DNA of 64,000 nucleotides from Gammaproteobacteria bacterium (GCA_021324305.1 JAJPJI010000015.1:62001-126000); one strand, 5' to 3'. Shown: positions 43,972 to 54,367, counted from the first letter of the stretch. The notes: generated by a model not told the origin, from the sequence alone. A program made the numbers and translations.

Positions 43972-45381
43972 ATGAAAATAAGACCGCTAATCTTCACAGC
44001 CCTGCTAGGTTGGCAAACGACTGTTCACGCCGCTGACCTGATTGAAGTATACCTTCAGGCGCAAACGTCTGATCCAATATTCCAGCAGGCGGTCGCACAG
44101 CGGCTCTCCACAAAAGAAGGCGTTCCTATCAGCGTAGCGGCAATTCTGCCCAATATTAATCTCACTGCTAATCCCTCTGTGCAGCGAATCGGATACGCCG
44201 GATCGAATTATCAAAGTGTGACGGAAGCTTCCTCAGCCTCGATATTTCCACGCAACCTGACACAGCGCGGCTACACCATGAATCTCAACCTGACACAGAC
44301 TGTTTTCAATTTTGCTCAATTTTCCACCGTTGCGCAGCAGGTGTCCCTGTCAAAAGGCGCCGACGCCACATTAAACGCGGCATTGCAAAACCTGATGATT
44401 CGAGTCGCAAGCGCCTATTTCGCCGTACTCAAGGATGAAGACAACCTGAGTTATGCCGAAGCATCCAAGCTTGCCTATGCTGAACAGCTTGATCAAATCA
44501 ACCAGCAATACAAAGTCGGATTGAAAACCATTACAGATGTCTATACTGCCCAGGCTTCGTACGATTCTGCCGTAGCAACCTACATTGCCGCTCAGACCAC
44601 GCTCGCAAACGACAGGGAAAATTTGCGCGTGATTACGGGTGTCTATTATCCCCGCTTGTCATCATTAAGTGATGATTTTCCGCTGGTGAGACCAAACCCG
44701 GCCAACGTTGAAGAATGGGTCAAAAAGGCACTGGAACAAAACTGGTCTATCAAGGCGTCACGTTACAGCCTCAATGCGGCAAAACAAGTTATTCGCGTTG
44801 AGGAGGCGGGACATTTACCCACGATTAATGTTCAGACAACCTTCTCGAGACAATTAACAGATAATATCGATAAGTACACCACTTTCTCGGTTCGTAACGG
44901 TCCAGGCACAACAAGTGACCGCTCGCTTGCGCTGAATCTTAATTTCCCGATCTTTTCCGGCGGCGGCGTCGTCGCCCAGACCAATCAGGCTGTCTACAAC
45001 TATCGTGTTGCGCAGCAGCAACTGGAAGAGACCACCCGCACTACCGTCAATACAACGAGACAAAGTTATCTCAGTATTGTTGCCGGCATCAGCCAGATAA
45101 CCGCCGATAAACAGGCGATCAAATCTTCTATCAGTTCACTTCAGGGACTGGAAGCAAGTTACCGCGTGGGGACTGAAACACTGGTCGACGTACTTAACCA
45201 GCAGCAAAAGGTTTATCAGGCGCAGACTCAATACGCGACTGACCGTTATGCATTCGTTAATAATCTGCTTGCATTGAAACAGGCAGCCGGAACCCTTAGC
45301 TTTGATGATTTACGGGCGATTAATGCATGGCTGATCAATAAAGAGAAAAAACCGATAAAGAGAAAAATTTCACATGGATAA
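43972..45381 (+). CDS. tolC: TolC-family outer membrane efflux protein
   Basis: This trimeric outer-membrane exit duct serves type I secretion and RND/ABC efflux. The 469 residues have a signal peptide ending VHA-ADL, then two homologous OEP repeats. Each has a coiled alpha-barrel hairpin (DPIFQQAVAQRLSTKEGVPI; GLKTITDVYTAQASYDSAVA and RVGTETLVDVLNQQQKVYQA) and beta-barrel strands (GYTMNLNLTQTVFNF; LALNLNFPIFSGGGVVAQTN). No pump genes are adjacent, as for stand-alone tolC in many gammaproteobacteria. The C-terminal tail is basic. Confidence 0.93.
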   Translation: MKIRPLIFTALLGWQTTVHAADLIEVYLQAQTSDPIFQQAVAQRLSTKEGVPISVAAILPNINLTANPSVQRIGYAGSNYQSVTEASSASIFPRNLTQRGYTMNLNLTQTVFNFAQFSTVAQQVSLSKGADATLNAALQNLMIRVASAYFAVLKDEDNLSYAEASKLAYAEQLDQINQQYKVGLKTITDVYTAQASYDSAVATYIAAQTTLANDRENLRVITGVYYPRLSSLSDDFPLVRPNPANVEEWVKKALEQNWSIKASRYSLNAAKQVIRVEEAGHLPTINVQTTFSRQLTDNIDKYTTFSVRNGPGTTSDRSLALNLNFPIFSGGGVVAQTNQAVYNYRVAQQQLEETTRTTVNTTRQSYLSIVAGISQITADKQAIKSSISSLQGLEASYRVGTETLVDVLNQQQKVYQAQTQYATDRYAFVNNLLALKQAAGTLSFDDLRAINAWLINKEKKPIKRKISHG

Positions 45382-45399
45382 ACAGTCATCCATAAAATA

Positions 45400-45666
<267 letters not shown>

Positions 45667-45728
45667 TCATTTTTTCATCCAGAACATACCCGCAAACATG
45701 AACCGTCATGTTAATCAGGATGCTCTGG

Positions 45729-46211
45729 TTATTTGCCTAATTTTAATTTTAATGCTTTCGCCACCTGCTCCGGCACAAATGCGGACACATCTCCACCGAG
45801 CGATGCAATCTCCCGCACCAGGCTGGACGAAATATACATATAATTTTCAGCCGGCATTAAAAAAATACTTTCAATATCGGAATTCAAATGCCTGTTCATG
45901 CTCGCCAATTGAAATTCGTAATCAAAATCGGTCACCGTCCTCAATCCCCGCAATATCACATTAGCACCGTGTTTCTTCGCAAAATCCAGCAGCAGCGAAT
46001 TGAATCCGGAAACTTTCACATTCCTGAAACTGCTTAAAATATTCGATGTGAGTTCCACACGTTCATCCAATGAAAAAAGCGGCTTTTTAACCGGGCTCGC
46101 TGCTATCGCAACAATGATTTCATCAAAAATGGTTGTCGCGCGTTGTACCAGATCGATATGCCCGAAAGTAATCGGATCAAAGGTTCCAGCATAAACAGCG
46201 ATGTTATTCAT
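45729..46211 (-). CDS. coaD: Pantetheine-phosphate adenylyltransferase
   Basis: CoaD transfers AMP to 4'-phosphopantetheine, the penultimate step of coenzyme A synthesis. The 160 residues have the nucleotidyltransferase motif [18 protein letters not shown] (TxGH), [20 protein letters not shown], and [20 protein letters not shown] near the C-terminus. All are diagnostic of CoaD. Confidence 0.97.
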   Translation of the reverse strand: MNNIAVYAGTFDPITFGHIDLVQRATTIFDEIIVAIAASPVKKPLFSLDERVELTSNILSSFRNVKVSGFNSLLLDFAKKHGANVILRGLRTVTDFDYEFQLASMNRHLNSDIESIFLMPAENYMYISSSLVREIASLGGDVSAFVPEQVAKALKLKLGK

Positions 46212-46396
46212 TATAGTTAGTTCCTCAAGCGATAGATTAAGGCTGACACCAGAAATTCACGGTGAGTCCTGCTGGAATGAATCACTATTCTTCCGCGCTT
46301 CCGGAATTTCTCGTTAACCGACGGTAACACATTATCAGTTATAATTGATTAAGAATACCTGGCATTTTACTGATAAATTCAATACTTTAAAGAGTT

Positions 46397-48112
46397 ATGT
46401 CTATGTTTGAATTCAAAATTATACATAATGACCAAGGTAATATAGATCATATCGAGACATGCCTCACCGGCAACGACCTGTTAAGCACACCAAAACTGAA
46501 CAAGGGCTGCGGTTTTACCCTGGAAGAGCGCAAAACATTTGGATTGACCGGCCTTCTGCCTTATCTCGTGGAAACACTGGATCAGCAAGCCGACCGCATG
46601 TATGTACAATATAACGAACATCATACAAATCTCGGTAAAAACATATACTTGAATGTACTCCATGATTATAACGAAACCCTGTTTTACAAGCTGGTGAGCG
46701 AGCATCTTGAAGAAATGCTGCCAATCATTTACACACCGACTGTCGGTGAAGCTGTCCAACGCTTCAGTCTGGAACACAGAAAACCCAAAGGGCTATACAT
46801 CAGTTATGCGGACCGGAACAATATTTCCGAGATTCTCGAACATCGCGTTCCACCCGAAGTGGATTTAAGCGTCGTCACTGATGGCGCAGCAGTCCTTGGG
46901 ATTGGCGACCAGGGAATTGGCGGCATCAATATATCGATCGCCAAGCTCATGGTATATACCTTGTGCGGCGGGATTAATCCGCACCGTTTCCTGCCCATCC
47001 AGCTGGATGTTGGAACCAATAATCCGCACTTATTGAATGACCCCATGTATCTTGGCTGGCGCCATGAACGTGTGACAGGCCAGGAATATGACGATTTCAT
47101 CGATGCATTCGTACAGACCATCACAAAAAAATTTCCCCATCTTTTCTTGCACTGGGAAGACTTCGGACGTGAAAACGCAAGACATATTTTAAATCGTTAT
47201 CGCGAGAAAATTTGCACTTTCAATGGCGACATGCAGGGTACAGGCGTCGTCGCTCTTGCCTGTATTCTTGCTGGCGTAACAGCAAGTAACATTCCTCTGA
47301 ACCAGCACCGCGTGGTCATCATGGGCGCAGGTACCGCCGGCGTGGGTATTGCTGACCAGATTGCGGATGCACTGGAACGTACCGGATTATCTCCGGAAAA
47401 TGCACGCAGCCATATCTGGCTGCTGGATAAACAGGGTTTGCTGACCGATGATTCCAATCTGCTCTCATTCCAGAAACCTTATGCCCGCAGCAGGGAAGAA
47501 ATATCGGCATGGGATATGCGCGATCCCGCTTATATCAGTCTGTACGATGTAGTCAGCCATGTGAAGCCTACCATTCTTATCGGGTGCTCAACCATTGCCG
47601 GCGCTTTCACCGAGGAAATCGTCAACATGCTGGCAGCAAATGTTAACCGGCCCATCATCATGCCCTTGTCCAACCCGAATTCCCTGGCCGAGGCCAAACC
47701 GGAAGATCTGTTGAAATGGACCAATGCGAGAGCCATCATCGCAACAGGCAGCCCATTCCCGGAAATCAGTTACGAAGGCCGGTTGTATCGAATCGCACAA
47801 AGTAACAATGCCCTTGCCTATCCAGGCATTGGCCTCGGATGCATTGCTGTTAAAGCCAGGCGGCTTTCTGATGACATGTTGTGGGCAGCCACCAGGGCAT
47901 TAAGCGATTGCTCTCCCGTCAACCAGGACAAGATGGCACCGCTTCTCCCCAAACTTTCTGAAACAAAAATGATCAGCCAGATAGTGGCTCTTGCCGTTGC
48001 TGAACAGGCACGCAATGAAGGACTGGCCCAGATTCCTGATAATGTCAACCTGAAAGAAGCCATCAGAAAAACCTGCTGGAAACCAGCGTATTATCCCTAC
48101 CAGAAGATATGA
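46397..48112 (+). CDS. maeA: NAD-dependent malic enzyme
   Basis: This enzyme oxidatively decarboxylates malate to pyruvate. The 571 residues have the malic N-terminal domain (ALEEMLPIIYTPTVGEAVQR-type segment; GLYISYADRNN; VVTDGAAVLGIGDQGIGGIN). The catalytic and metal region is LHWEDFGRENARHILNRY and FNGDMQGTGVVALA, the NAD-binding Rossmann motif is VVIMGAGTAGVGIADQIADA, and ATGSPFPEISYEG follows. Length and motifs fit the large SfcA/MaeA-type enzyme rather than the MaeB fusion. Cofactor preference is inferred. A TATAAT at 46340-46345 lies upstream, with a poor -35 box. Confidence 0.94.
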   Translation: MSMFEFKIIHNDQGNIDHIETCLTGNDLLSTPKLNKGCGFTLEERKTFGLTGLLPYLVETLDQQADRMYVQYNEHHTNLGKNIYLNVLHDYNETLFYKLVSEHLEEMLPIIYTPTVGEAVQRFSLEHRKPKGLYISYADRNNISEILEHRVPPEVDLSVVTDGAAVLGIGDQGIGGINISIAKLMVYTLCGGINPHRFLPIQLDVGTNNPHLLNDPMYLGWRHERVTGQEYDDFIDAFVQTITKKFPHLFLHWEDFGRENARHILNRYREKICTFNGDMQGTGVVALACILAGVTASNIPLNQHRVVIMGAGTAGVGIADQIADALERTGLSPENARSHIWLLDKQGLLTDDSNLLSFQKPYARSREEISAWDMRDPAYISLYDVVSHVKPTILIGCSTIAGAFTEEIVNMLAANVNRPIIMPLSNPNSLAEAKPEDLLKWTNARAIIATGSPFPEISYEGRLYRIAQSNNALAYPGIGLGCIAVKARRLSDDMLWAATRALSDCSPVNQDKMAPLLPKLSETKMISQIVALAVAEQARNEGLAQIPDNVNLKEAIRKTCWKPAYYPYQKI

Positions 48113-48196
48113 GAAGCATTCTCCAGTGAGATTAACTGGTTATTGCATCTCTTGCTCCATGCAGACAAAATGTATGCTCATTTTGAGTGGAAAATC

Positions 48197-48895
48197 ATGG
48201 ATACATCGCGTCACAATTATTTAAAAGCACTGGGCATTCATCAATGGCGGCTTCGCGTTCCGGTTCAGAATTCTGCTATCGCTTCCACTCCATCAACCTG
48301 CCAGGACTGGGAAACATTGCAGGCCAACGTAGCCAGCTGTGTTGCTTGCGGACTGCATCAGACAAGGACACAAACCGTATTTGGGACAGGCAACCGCAAG
48401 GCCAACCTGATGATAATTGGTGAAGCGCCTGGATTTAACGAAGACCAGCAGGGTGAGCCATTCGTAGGACGCGCGGGTCAATTACTGACCGCCATGATCA
48501 AGGCTATAGGCTTTGATCGCAGCCAGGTCTATATCGCCAATATTTTGAAATGCCGACCCCCAAATAATCGTGATCCACTGGCTGAGGAAGTCAATTTGTG
48601 CACTTCATTTCTCAATCAGCAAATCCACCTTGTTCAACCGCTGCTATTAATGGCCGTCGGCAGAATTGCCGCTCATTATTTGTTACAGACAAAATCGTCA
48701 CTGGAATCGTTACGCAGCAAAACGCATTACTATGGTAAAAACCACACACCCCTGATTGTCACGTACCATCCTGCCTATCTCTTGCGCAACCCGGTGGACA
48801 AGAAAAAGGCATTCAGGGATTTGCAATTTGTACAGCATACGCTAGGAGAACTCATTCATGGAAGAATATCCAAAACTACCAAGCAAACACTATAA
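48197..48895 (+). CDS. Uracil-DNA glycosylase, family 4 (Fe-S type)
   Basis: This glycosylase removes uracil from DNA. The core has [18 protein letters not shown] (cysteine pair of the iron-sulfur site), the catalytic [20 protein letters not shown] and [28 protein letters not shown] (third cysteine), a fourth in [10 protein letters not shown], and [11 protein letters not shown]. All are family 4 (UDGa) features. The ATG at 48197 is chosen because it begins the natural N-terminus; earlier ATGs at 48143 and 48170 lack ribosome sites and coding character. The end overlaps the next gene by 38 bp. Confidence 0.92.
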   Translation: MDTSRHNYLKALGIHQWRLRVPVQNSAIASTPSTCQDWETLQANVASCVACGLHQTRTQTVFGTGNRKANLMIIGEAPGFNEDQQGEPFVGRAGQLLTAMIKAIGFDRSQVYIANILKCRPPNNRDPLAEEVNLCTSFLNQQIHLVQPLLLMAVGRIAAHYLLQTKSSLESLRSKTHYYGKNHTPLIVTYHPAYLLRNPVDKKKAFRDLQFVQHTLGELIHGRISKTTKQTL

Positions 48896-49496
48896 AGAAC
48901 TGCGACACGACATTCGCTCCGGTGACATTCTGTTGTGCTCGGGTAATTCCATGTTTTCCAATCTGATTCAGAAAGCCACCCGCAGCGTCTGGAGCCATGT
49001 CGGCTTTATCCTGCGTGTCGATTCCATTGAGCGCATCATGGTGCTGGAAAGTGTGGAAAGCATCGGCGTGCGAACTGTTCCTCTCAGTAATTATGTCCGG
49101 GACTATAATGGTACGGGCAAAGGTTACGAAGGCCGTCTCATGCTCGCGCGGCATCAGGATGTTCGCCAGGAAAATATTGCAAAACTGTCACGCTCAGCTG
49201 TTGATCTGCTGGGCTATCCATACCGGACGGAAGAAATCATTCATATCGCCGCGCGCCTTGGCATGCACACGCTGGGCTTCCCCGGACAAGATGCAGATCC
49301 GGAAAAACAGCGCGCTTTCATTTGTTCTGAATATGCGTACACCTGCTTTAAATCCATCGGTGTCACGATTGATTACAATACAATCAATTTTATTGCGCCT
49401 GATGATTTTATCAAGTGCCCGAAAGTATCTCCGCTTTGTTATATTGAAACGGAGGGAACACAATCAGGACAAAATCATTTGGCTACTGCAGTCTGA
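48858..49496 (+). CDS. YiiX/YebB-like NlpC/P60-superfamily hydrolase
   Basis: This 212-residue permuted papain-like protein has GDILLCSGNSMFSNLIQKAT and the histidine in WSHVGFIL, followed by the catalytic-type cysteine in FICSEYAYTCFKSIGV. That order (His before Cys) marks the circularly permuted YiiX/YebB branch. It may cut a peptide or amide bond; lipid or peptidoglycan substrates are known in the superfamily. There is no signal peptide. The start has AGGAGA upstream inside the glycosylase gene. Confidence 0.85.
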   Translation: MEEYPKLPSKHYKELRHDIRSGDILLCSGNSMFSNLIQKATRSVWSHVGFILRVDSIERIMVLESVESIGVRTVPLSNYVRDYNGTGKGYEGRLMLARHQDVRQENIAKLSRSAVDLLGYPYRTEEIIHIAARLGMHTLGFPGQDADPEKQRAFICSEYAYTCFKSIGVTIDYNTINFIAPDDFIKCPKVSPLCYIETEGTQSGQNHLATAV

Positions 49497-49531
49497 CTAT
49501 TTTTCCGAGCGATCATGAAAATATTACCGAT

Positions 49532-49602
49532 GTCATGCCAGCGCAAGCTGGCATCCAGAGTTATGAATGAAAAACCTGGATCCCCGCCTGCGCGGGGATG
49601 AC
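49532..49602. repeat. Pair of inverted REP-like elements
   Basis: A left unit GTCATGCC-AGCGCAAGCT-GGCATCCAG (49532-49558) and a right unit in the opposite orientation (CTGGATCCCC, GCCTGC, GCGGGGATGAC; 49576-49602) are separated by 17 bp. This is a BIME-like arrangement of the genome's REP family. Confidence 0.75.
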
Positions 49603-49790
49603 AGTTAACGTTGCGACGGGGCAGCTCGCAGGATGACGGGAGATTCACAGGCAGGGATGATGAATGGTGCGCGAGGATGACGGTGGTGCGCGGGGATGAT
49701 GGGTGGTACGCAGGATGATGGGCGGTGCGCGGGGATGACAATTCAAGTTGCGGGCGATCACTACGATTGCACGGAGAATGACAAGAGCCC
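49603..49790. repeat. Degenerate tandem array of a REP-half unit
   Basis: At least four units of about 20 bp, of the form GCGCGGGGATGA-TGGGTGGT, run between 49669 and 49741, with decayed versions on both sides. The unit equals the end of the neighbouring REP (GCGCGGGGATGAC). No gene lies in this 368-bp spacer. Confidence 0.65.
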
Positions 49791-49864
49791 ACAGACATTA
49801 CAAGAGCCTGCAGGCATAAAAAGAGCTCTCGGGAAGGATTAAATCCTGATTAACTGGACAGGTT

Positions 49865-51121
49865 CTATTTCAATAATGTGCCGACTAATTCCAGCTGCTT
49901 TTTCAATGCGCCGCGGTTTGCATTAACCACATGCAACGCACGTTGTCCCATTGCGGCTCTTTCCTCTGGATTTTGCATTAACGCAATCAGAAACGTCACC
50001 AGTGACTCTTCACTGGTCACTTTTGTCAGAGCATTAGCTGCAACAAACAGTTCACTGATTTCAGCAAAATTAAACAGATGCGGACCGGTTAAAATGGGTT
50101 TTTCCAGCGCGCCCGGTTCCAGCATGTTATGGCCGCCGCGAGGAATCAGGCTGCCGCCAACGAATGCGACATCTGCCGCACCGTACAACAGCAATAATTC
50201 ACCCATGGTATCGCCCAGATACACTTTTGTTTCCCCGGTACAAGGCTGATTTTTACTCCGACGTGCCGTCACAAACGACTGTTCGCACAATTTTGCAATG
50301 GCATCAAAACGATCTGGGTGGCGGGGTACCAGAATTAATAATGCTTCCGGATTTTTTTCGAGAACTTTTTTATGCGCTGCCAGAATGATTTCTTCCTCGC
50401 CTTCATGTGTGCTGGCAGCAATCCAGACAAAACGGTGTTTACCAAGCTGATCACGCAAGATCCGGCATTTTTCCGCGAGCTCCTGCGGCAGCTCCAGATC
50501 AAACTTGATATTTCCTGTCACCGCAAGACGTTCTTTCCGGGCTCCTAATGCGACAAAACGTTCGGCATCTGGCTGGCCATGTGCAGCGATGAAATCGATA
50601 TTGCGCAACATCTCACGGGTCAGCGGCGCAATCCGGCCGTAGCCCCTGGCAGATTTCTCAGACAATCGTGCATTCACGAGACATACTGGAACATTATTTT
50701 TATGGCAGGCATCCAGAAGGTTTGGCCATAATTCTGTTTCCATAATAATGGAGACCACTGGCTGCATGGTTTTGAGAAACCGCTTCATAGCGCCCGGCAG
50801 GTCATAAGGCAAATAAGCATGGGTGACACTGTCACCAAAGGCCGATTTCACTCGCGCTCCTCCTGTCGGAGTCATGGTGGTAACCAGCATGGGTAAATGG
50901 GGGTAACGCGCCTGAAGCGACTTGATCAGGGGAATCGCTGCCAGGGTCTCACCAACCGAAACCGCATGGACCCAAATGCATTTTTCAAGCCTGAAGGGGC
51001 AAAAGCCCAGCCGTTCGCCAAGCCGCTGACGATACTCAGGCTGCCGTAATGACCGCCACAGTAATCTGAGAAAAACATATGGCAAGGCAAGATAAAACAG
51101 GAAAGTATACAGATAACGCAC
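49865..51121 (-). CDS. waaA: 3-deoxy-D-manno-octulosonic acid transferase
   Basis: WaaA (KdtA) adds Kdo to lipid A at the inner membrane. The 418 residues have an N-terminal membrane anchor (YLYTFLFYLALPYVFLRLLW), WVHAVSVGETLAAIPLIKSL (catalytic Glu), MTPTGGARVKSAFG, METELWPNLLDAC, WIAASTHEGEEEIIL, and FVGGSLIPRGGHNMLEPGAL in the donor-binding domain. The start codon is GTG; no ATG is suitably placed. The next gene on the plus strand, hldE, is also an LPS-core gene. Confidence 0.96.
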   Translation of the reverse strand: MRYLYTFLFYLALPYVFLRLLWRSLRQPEYRQRLGERLGFCPFRLEKCIWVHAVSVGETLAAIPLIKSLQARYPHLPMLVTTMTPTGGARVKSAFGDSVTHAYLPYDLPGAMKRFLKTMQPVVSIIMETELWPNLLDACHKNNVPVCLVNARLSEKSARGYGRIAPLTREMLRNIDFIAAHGQPDAERFVALGARKERLAVTGNIKFDLELPQELAEKCRILRDQLGKHRFVWIAASTHEGEEEIILAAHKKVLEKNPEALLILVPRHPDRFDAIAKLCEQSFVTARRSKNQPCTGETKVYLGDTMGELLLLYGAADVAFVGGSLIPRGGHNMLEPGALEKPILTGPHLFNFAEISELFVAANALTKVTSEESLVTFLIALMQNPEERAAMGQRALHVVNANRGALKKQLELVGTLLK

Positions 51122-51209
51122 GCTAGCTATGTTCCGTAAGATCCAGAAAGAGGCTAATGTTGCTAGATCGCAGGGGGATTTGCAAGTCCAGCATGGCTAA
51201 CACGATATT

Positions 51210-51238
51210 TTGCCCCTCTCACCCGAAGATGATAGAAT
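51210..51238 (+). promoter_or_regulatory. Candidate promoter of hldE
   Basis: TTGCCC (51210-51215) and TAGAAT (51233-51238) are separated by 17 bp, about 40 bp upstream of the hldE start. Confidence 0.5.
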
Positions 51239-51277
51239 CTCGCAAATTTAAATAAATCACAGTTATCCAAGGACATC

Positions 51278-52753
51278 ATGCAATACCCATTACCCAAATC
51301 ATTGCCTGATTTCAGTACCGCTTCGGTCCTCGTTGTTGGCGATGTCATGCTTGACCGTTACTGGTTTGGCGATTCATCCAGAATCTCGCCTGAGGCGCCG
51401 GTTCCTATCGTTAAAATTGATAACACGGATAACCGTCCCGGCGGCGCAGGAAATGTTGCGCTTAATATCTCTGCCCTGGGCGCAAAAACCACCTTACTGG
51501 GAATCACGGGTGCCGACGAGGCAGCCAGCCTGCTGGACCGTCAGTTAACAGCCGCCTCGGTTACGCATGATCTTTGCAAGCTGGATTCTCTTGCAACCAT
51601 TATCAAGCTTAGGGTCATCAGCCGGCATCAGCAGTTACTCCGCATGGATTTTGAGGAAAAAATGATCCATGCTGATAAAGATTTGTTAGTCGAGCGGTTT
51701 AAAAAACATTTATCAAACGCCAATCTGGTGATCTTGTCTGATTATAAAAAAGGCACATTATCCGACCCGCAATCCCTGATCAAACTGGCGCGGGCGGCGA
51801 ATATCCCGGTGCTGGTCGACCCCAAAGGGAATGATTTCAGCATTTATCAAAATGCAAATATCATCACCCCCAATTTCAGGGAATTTGAAGCCATTGTTGG
51901 CCACTGCCGCAATGAGCAGGAAATTCTGGCCAAGGGACGCGAACTGCTTTCAAAATACAACATTGATACCCTACTGGTCACACGAGGAGAGGATGGCATG
52001 ACCCTCATCCGTCAGGATGACACTTTGCACCTGCCAGCCTATGCGCGTGAAGTCCTCGATGTGACTGGCGCTGGTGACACTGTCATCAGCATGCTTGGCA
52101 CCGCTGTCGCAGCAGGACTGGACTTGCATCAGGCAACTGCACTTGCCAACCTTGCCGCCAGCATCGCCGTAGGCAAACTGGGTGCAGCAACAGTAACCAC
52201 ACCTGAATTACAAGTGACCCTGACAGGCAAAACCAGTTTTACATCTGGCATTGTCAGTGAAGAACAATTACTCAAAGCGGTGAAAGAAGCCCGCGCGCAA
52301 GGCAAAAAAGTAGTGTTCACCAATGGTTGTTTTGATGTATTGCACGCTGGTCATGTCATTTGCCTGCAAATGGCCAAACAGTTGGGTGATTATCTGATTG
52401 TTGCTGTCAATACGGATGAATCCATACAGAAATTAAAAGGCCCTAACCGCCCGGTAAATTGCCTTGAACACCGCATGACTGTGCTTGCCGCCCTTGAGGC
52501 TGTAGACTGGGTCGTGCCGTTTGCTGATGACACACCTGAACGCCTGCTGCAAATCATCAAACCTGATGTATTGGCTAAAGGCGGAGAATACCGCCTGGAC
52601 CAGGTTGTCGGCGCCGAAATCGTGCGTGCTTATGGCGGCGATGTGCGCATACTGGGTAATAAAATTTCATCCAGCTCGACCATTATCAACCGCATCATTG
52701 ACCTGAATCAAAACACTGACGCCGCTGCAGAAGAGGCAAAAAAATATGGCTAG
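51278..52753 (+). CDS. hldE: Bifunctional heptose 7-phosphate kinase/heptose 1-phosphate adenylyltransferase
   Basis: HldE makes ADP-heptose for the LPS inner core, with the GmhB phosphatase acting between its two steps. The 491 residues have a PfkB-type kinase domain (VLVVGDVMLDRYWFGDSSRI; PGGAGNVALNISALGA; VLDVTGAGDTVISMLG with catalytic Asp). A cytidylyltransferase-like domain from about 345 follows (VFTNGCFDVLHAGHVICLQM; LAKGGEYRLDQVVGAEIV). Both domains look intact. The stop overlaps the gmk start by 8 bp, so the two genes are coupled. Confidence 0.97.
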   Translation: MQYPLPKSLPDFSTASVLVVGDVMLDRYWFGDSSRISPEAPVPIVKIDNTDNRPGGAGNVALNISALGAKTTLLGITGADEAASLLDRQLTAASVTHDLCKLDSLATIIKLRVISRHQQLLRMDFEEKMIHADKDLLVERFKKHLSNANLVILSDYKKGTLSDPQSLIKLARAANIPVLVDPKGNDFSIYQNANIITPNFREFEAIVGHCRNEQEILAKGRELLSKYNIDTLLVTRGEDGMTLIRQDDTLHLPAYAREVLDVTGAGDTVISMLGTAVAAGLDLHQATALANLAASIAVGKLGAATVTTPELQVTLTGKTSFTSGIVSEEQLLKAVKEARAQGKKVVFTNGCFDVLHAGHVICLQMAKQLGDYLIVAVNTDESIQKLKGPNRPVNCLEHRMTVLAALEAVDWVVPFADDTPERLLQIIKPDVLAKGGEYRLDQVVGAEIVRAYGGDVRILGNKISSSSTIINRIIDLNQNTDAAAEEAKKYG

Positions 52754-53375
52754 CCAGGGCAATCTCTACGTCATCGCCGCACCGTCAGGAGCAGGCAAGA
52801 CCACACTCGTTAAAGCCTTGGTTGACACCATGCCCAACATCACGGTTTCCATCTCGCATACGACCCGGCCAAAACGCCCCGGCGAAATGAATGGAGTCAA
52901 TTATTACTTCATTGACAAAACCGAGTTCCAGCAAATGATTGATCATCAAGATTTTCTTGAGTATGCCGTCATTTTTGACAATTTGTATGGGACATCCAAA
53001 AGCTGGGTCAAGCAGACACTCGACGAGGGCAAAGATGTGATTCTGGAAATCGACTGGCAGGGGCATCAGCAAATCAAGCAGCTGTTTCCTGATTCCATAA
53101 GCATTTTCATATTGCCGCCATCACTGAATGATTTGCAAAACCGCCTGATCAAACGCAACCAGGACCATCCCGATGTAATTAAAAAGCGGCTGGCTGATGT
53201 GAAGGAAACCGTCTCTCATATCAAAGAATTCGATTATGTGGTCATCAACGATGATTTTGTCAGTGCCCTGCACTATTTAAAGACCATTGTCGAAGCCGGT
53301 CGCTTGCTGCAAAAATGCCAGCAATTCAAATTTGCTGCATTAATTCATGACCTGGTGACCATCAGCCCGGCCTGA
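52746..53375 (+). CDS. gmk: Guanylate kinase
   Basis: Gmk converts GMP to GDP. The 209 residues begin with P-loop VIAAPSGAGKTTLVKAL, then SHTTRPKRPGEMNGVNYYFI, FLEYAVIFDNLYGTSKSWV and VILEIDWQGHQQIKQLFPDS. All are family hallmarks. It overlaps hldE by 8 bp and is followed at a distance by rpoZ, the usual neighbour. Confidence 0.97.
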   Translation: MASQGNLYVIAAPSGAGKTTLVKALVDTMPNITVSISHTTRPKRPGEMNGVNYYFIDKTEFQQMIDHQDFLEYAVIFDNLYGTSKSWVKQTLDEGKDVILEIDWQGHQQIKQLFPDSISIFILPPSLNDLQNRLIKRNQDHPDVIKKRLADVKETVSHIKEFDYVVINDDFVSALHYLKTIVEAGRLLQKCQQFKFAALIHDLVTISPA

Positions 53376-53551
53376 AAATACGCGGCATTTCACAAAAGAC
53401 ATTCCTCCTGCATGCACTGGAAAGCCAGCCGCATGTTGTCGTCACGTAAGAAATTGATTGATTTTTGCTTCCTGATACGCAAAAATTGCACATCTAATTA
53501 TCAATAAACGCAATTTCACTTAATAATTAAACAATAACGAGGGGTACTCTA

Positions 53552-53953
53552 ATGATAATCAAACGCGCTATCTCTATTGCTATTGCTGCAGCAGGTTTAT
53601 CCGCCCTGACTGGCTGTGCATCTATCGTATCCGGAACCAACCAGCCTGTCTCAGTCCATACCGGTTCAGTCACCGGTGCCACCTGCTCCCTGGAGAACAA
53701 CAAGGGCAAATGGTATATCCCAAGCACGCCAGGCACAGTTGTCGTCAATCGCGACTATAACGATCTAAGAATCAACTGCGAAAAGAAAGGCTACAAACCA
53801 ACCTACAAGCAGGTTGCCTCAAAAACCAAAGGGATGGCGTTTGGTAATGTCGTGTTCGGCGGTGTTATCGGTGCTGGCGTAGACGTGGTAGATGGCGCTG
53901 CATATGATTACCCGACTGATATTTATGTGCCTATGCAAAAAGGTCTGGCGTAA
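53552..53953 (+). CDS. Small outer-membrane-type lipoprotein of unknown function
   Basis: The 133-residue protein has a signal peptide and lipobox ALTGCASIVSG (cysteine about 22). The mature domain is short and beta-rich (VSVHTGSVTGATCSLENNKG, PGTVVVNRDYNDLRINCEKK). It resembles PEGA-like/transthyretin-like surface modules, and two cysteines (in TCSLEN and RINCEK) could form a disulfide. A glycine-rich hydrophobic segment follows (FGNVVFGGVIGAGVDVVDGA). GAGGGG upstream supports the start. It lies between gmk and rpoZ, which are usually adjacent. Confidence 0.82.
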   Translation: MIIKRAISIAIAAAGLSALTGCASIVSGTNQPVSVHTGSVTGATCSLENNKGKWYIPSTPGTVVVNRDYNDLRINCEKKGYKPTYKQVASKTKGMAFGNVVFGGVIGAGVDVVDGAAYDYPTDIYVPMQKGLA

Positions 53954-54076
53954 GCATTTCCATTGGAATATTCATTGATGACATTCAAGTGGAGTTTATG
54001 AATCCAGCATACCATTTTTCGATAAATTCTTGTATGATATACAGCTTTGTAAATATATAAGCTAAAGGTATCAACA

Positions 54077-54367
54077 ATGGCGAGAGTGACCGTAGAAGAT
54101 TGCTTGAAAAACGTCAAAAACCGTTTTGAATTAGTTATCGTAGCAGCAAAAAGGGCGCGCCAAATCATGCGCGGCAAACAGCCCAAAGTGGAATGGGACA
54201 ATGACAAACCCACCGTGGTTGCATTACGTGAAATTGCTGCCGGCTATACCAATATTAACAATATCAACGAAGTACACGAAGAACAGCACGTTCTTGAAAC
54301 GCATGTACATTCAGAAACCCAGGAAAGCATGGTTGCTCATCCACCTACTCCTTCCGAAGAAGAATAA
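54077..54367 (+). CDS. rpoZ: RNA polymerase omega subunit
   Basis: Omega assists assembly of the beta' subunit. The 96 residues begin [20 protein letters not shown], and the second conserved segment [20 protein letters not shown] follows with [14 protein letters not shown]. The C-terminal tail is acidic. spoT, the usual downstream gene, is absent; a hairpin and an acid phosphatase gene follow instead. Confidence 0.97.
   Translation: MARVTVEDCLKNVKNRFELVIVAAKRARQIMRGKQPKVEWDNDKPTVVALREIAAGYTNINNINEVHEEQHVLETHVHSETQESMVAHPPTPSEEE

Noticed and set aside
49475-49798. 107-codon minus-strand ORF rich in His, Ser and Pro
   Set aside because: It reads through the REP pair and the degenerate array; no ribosome site.
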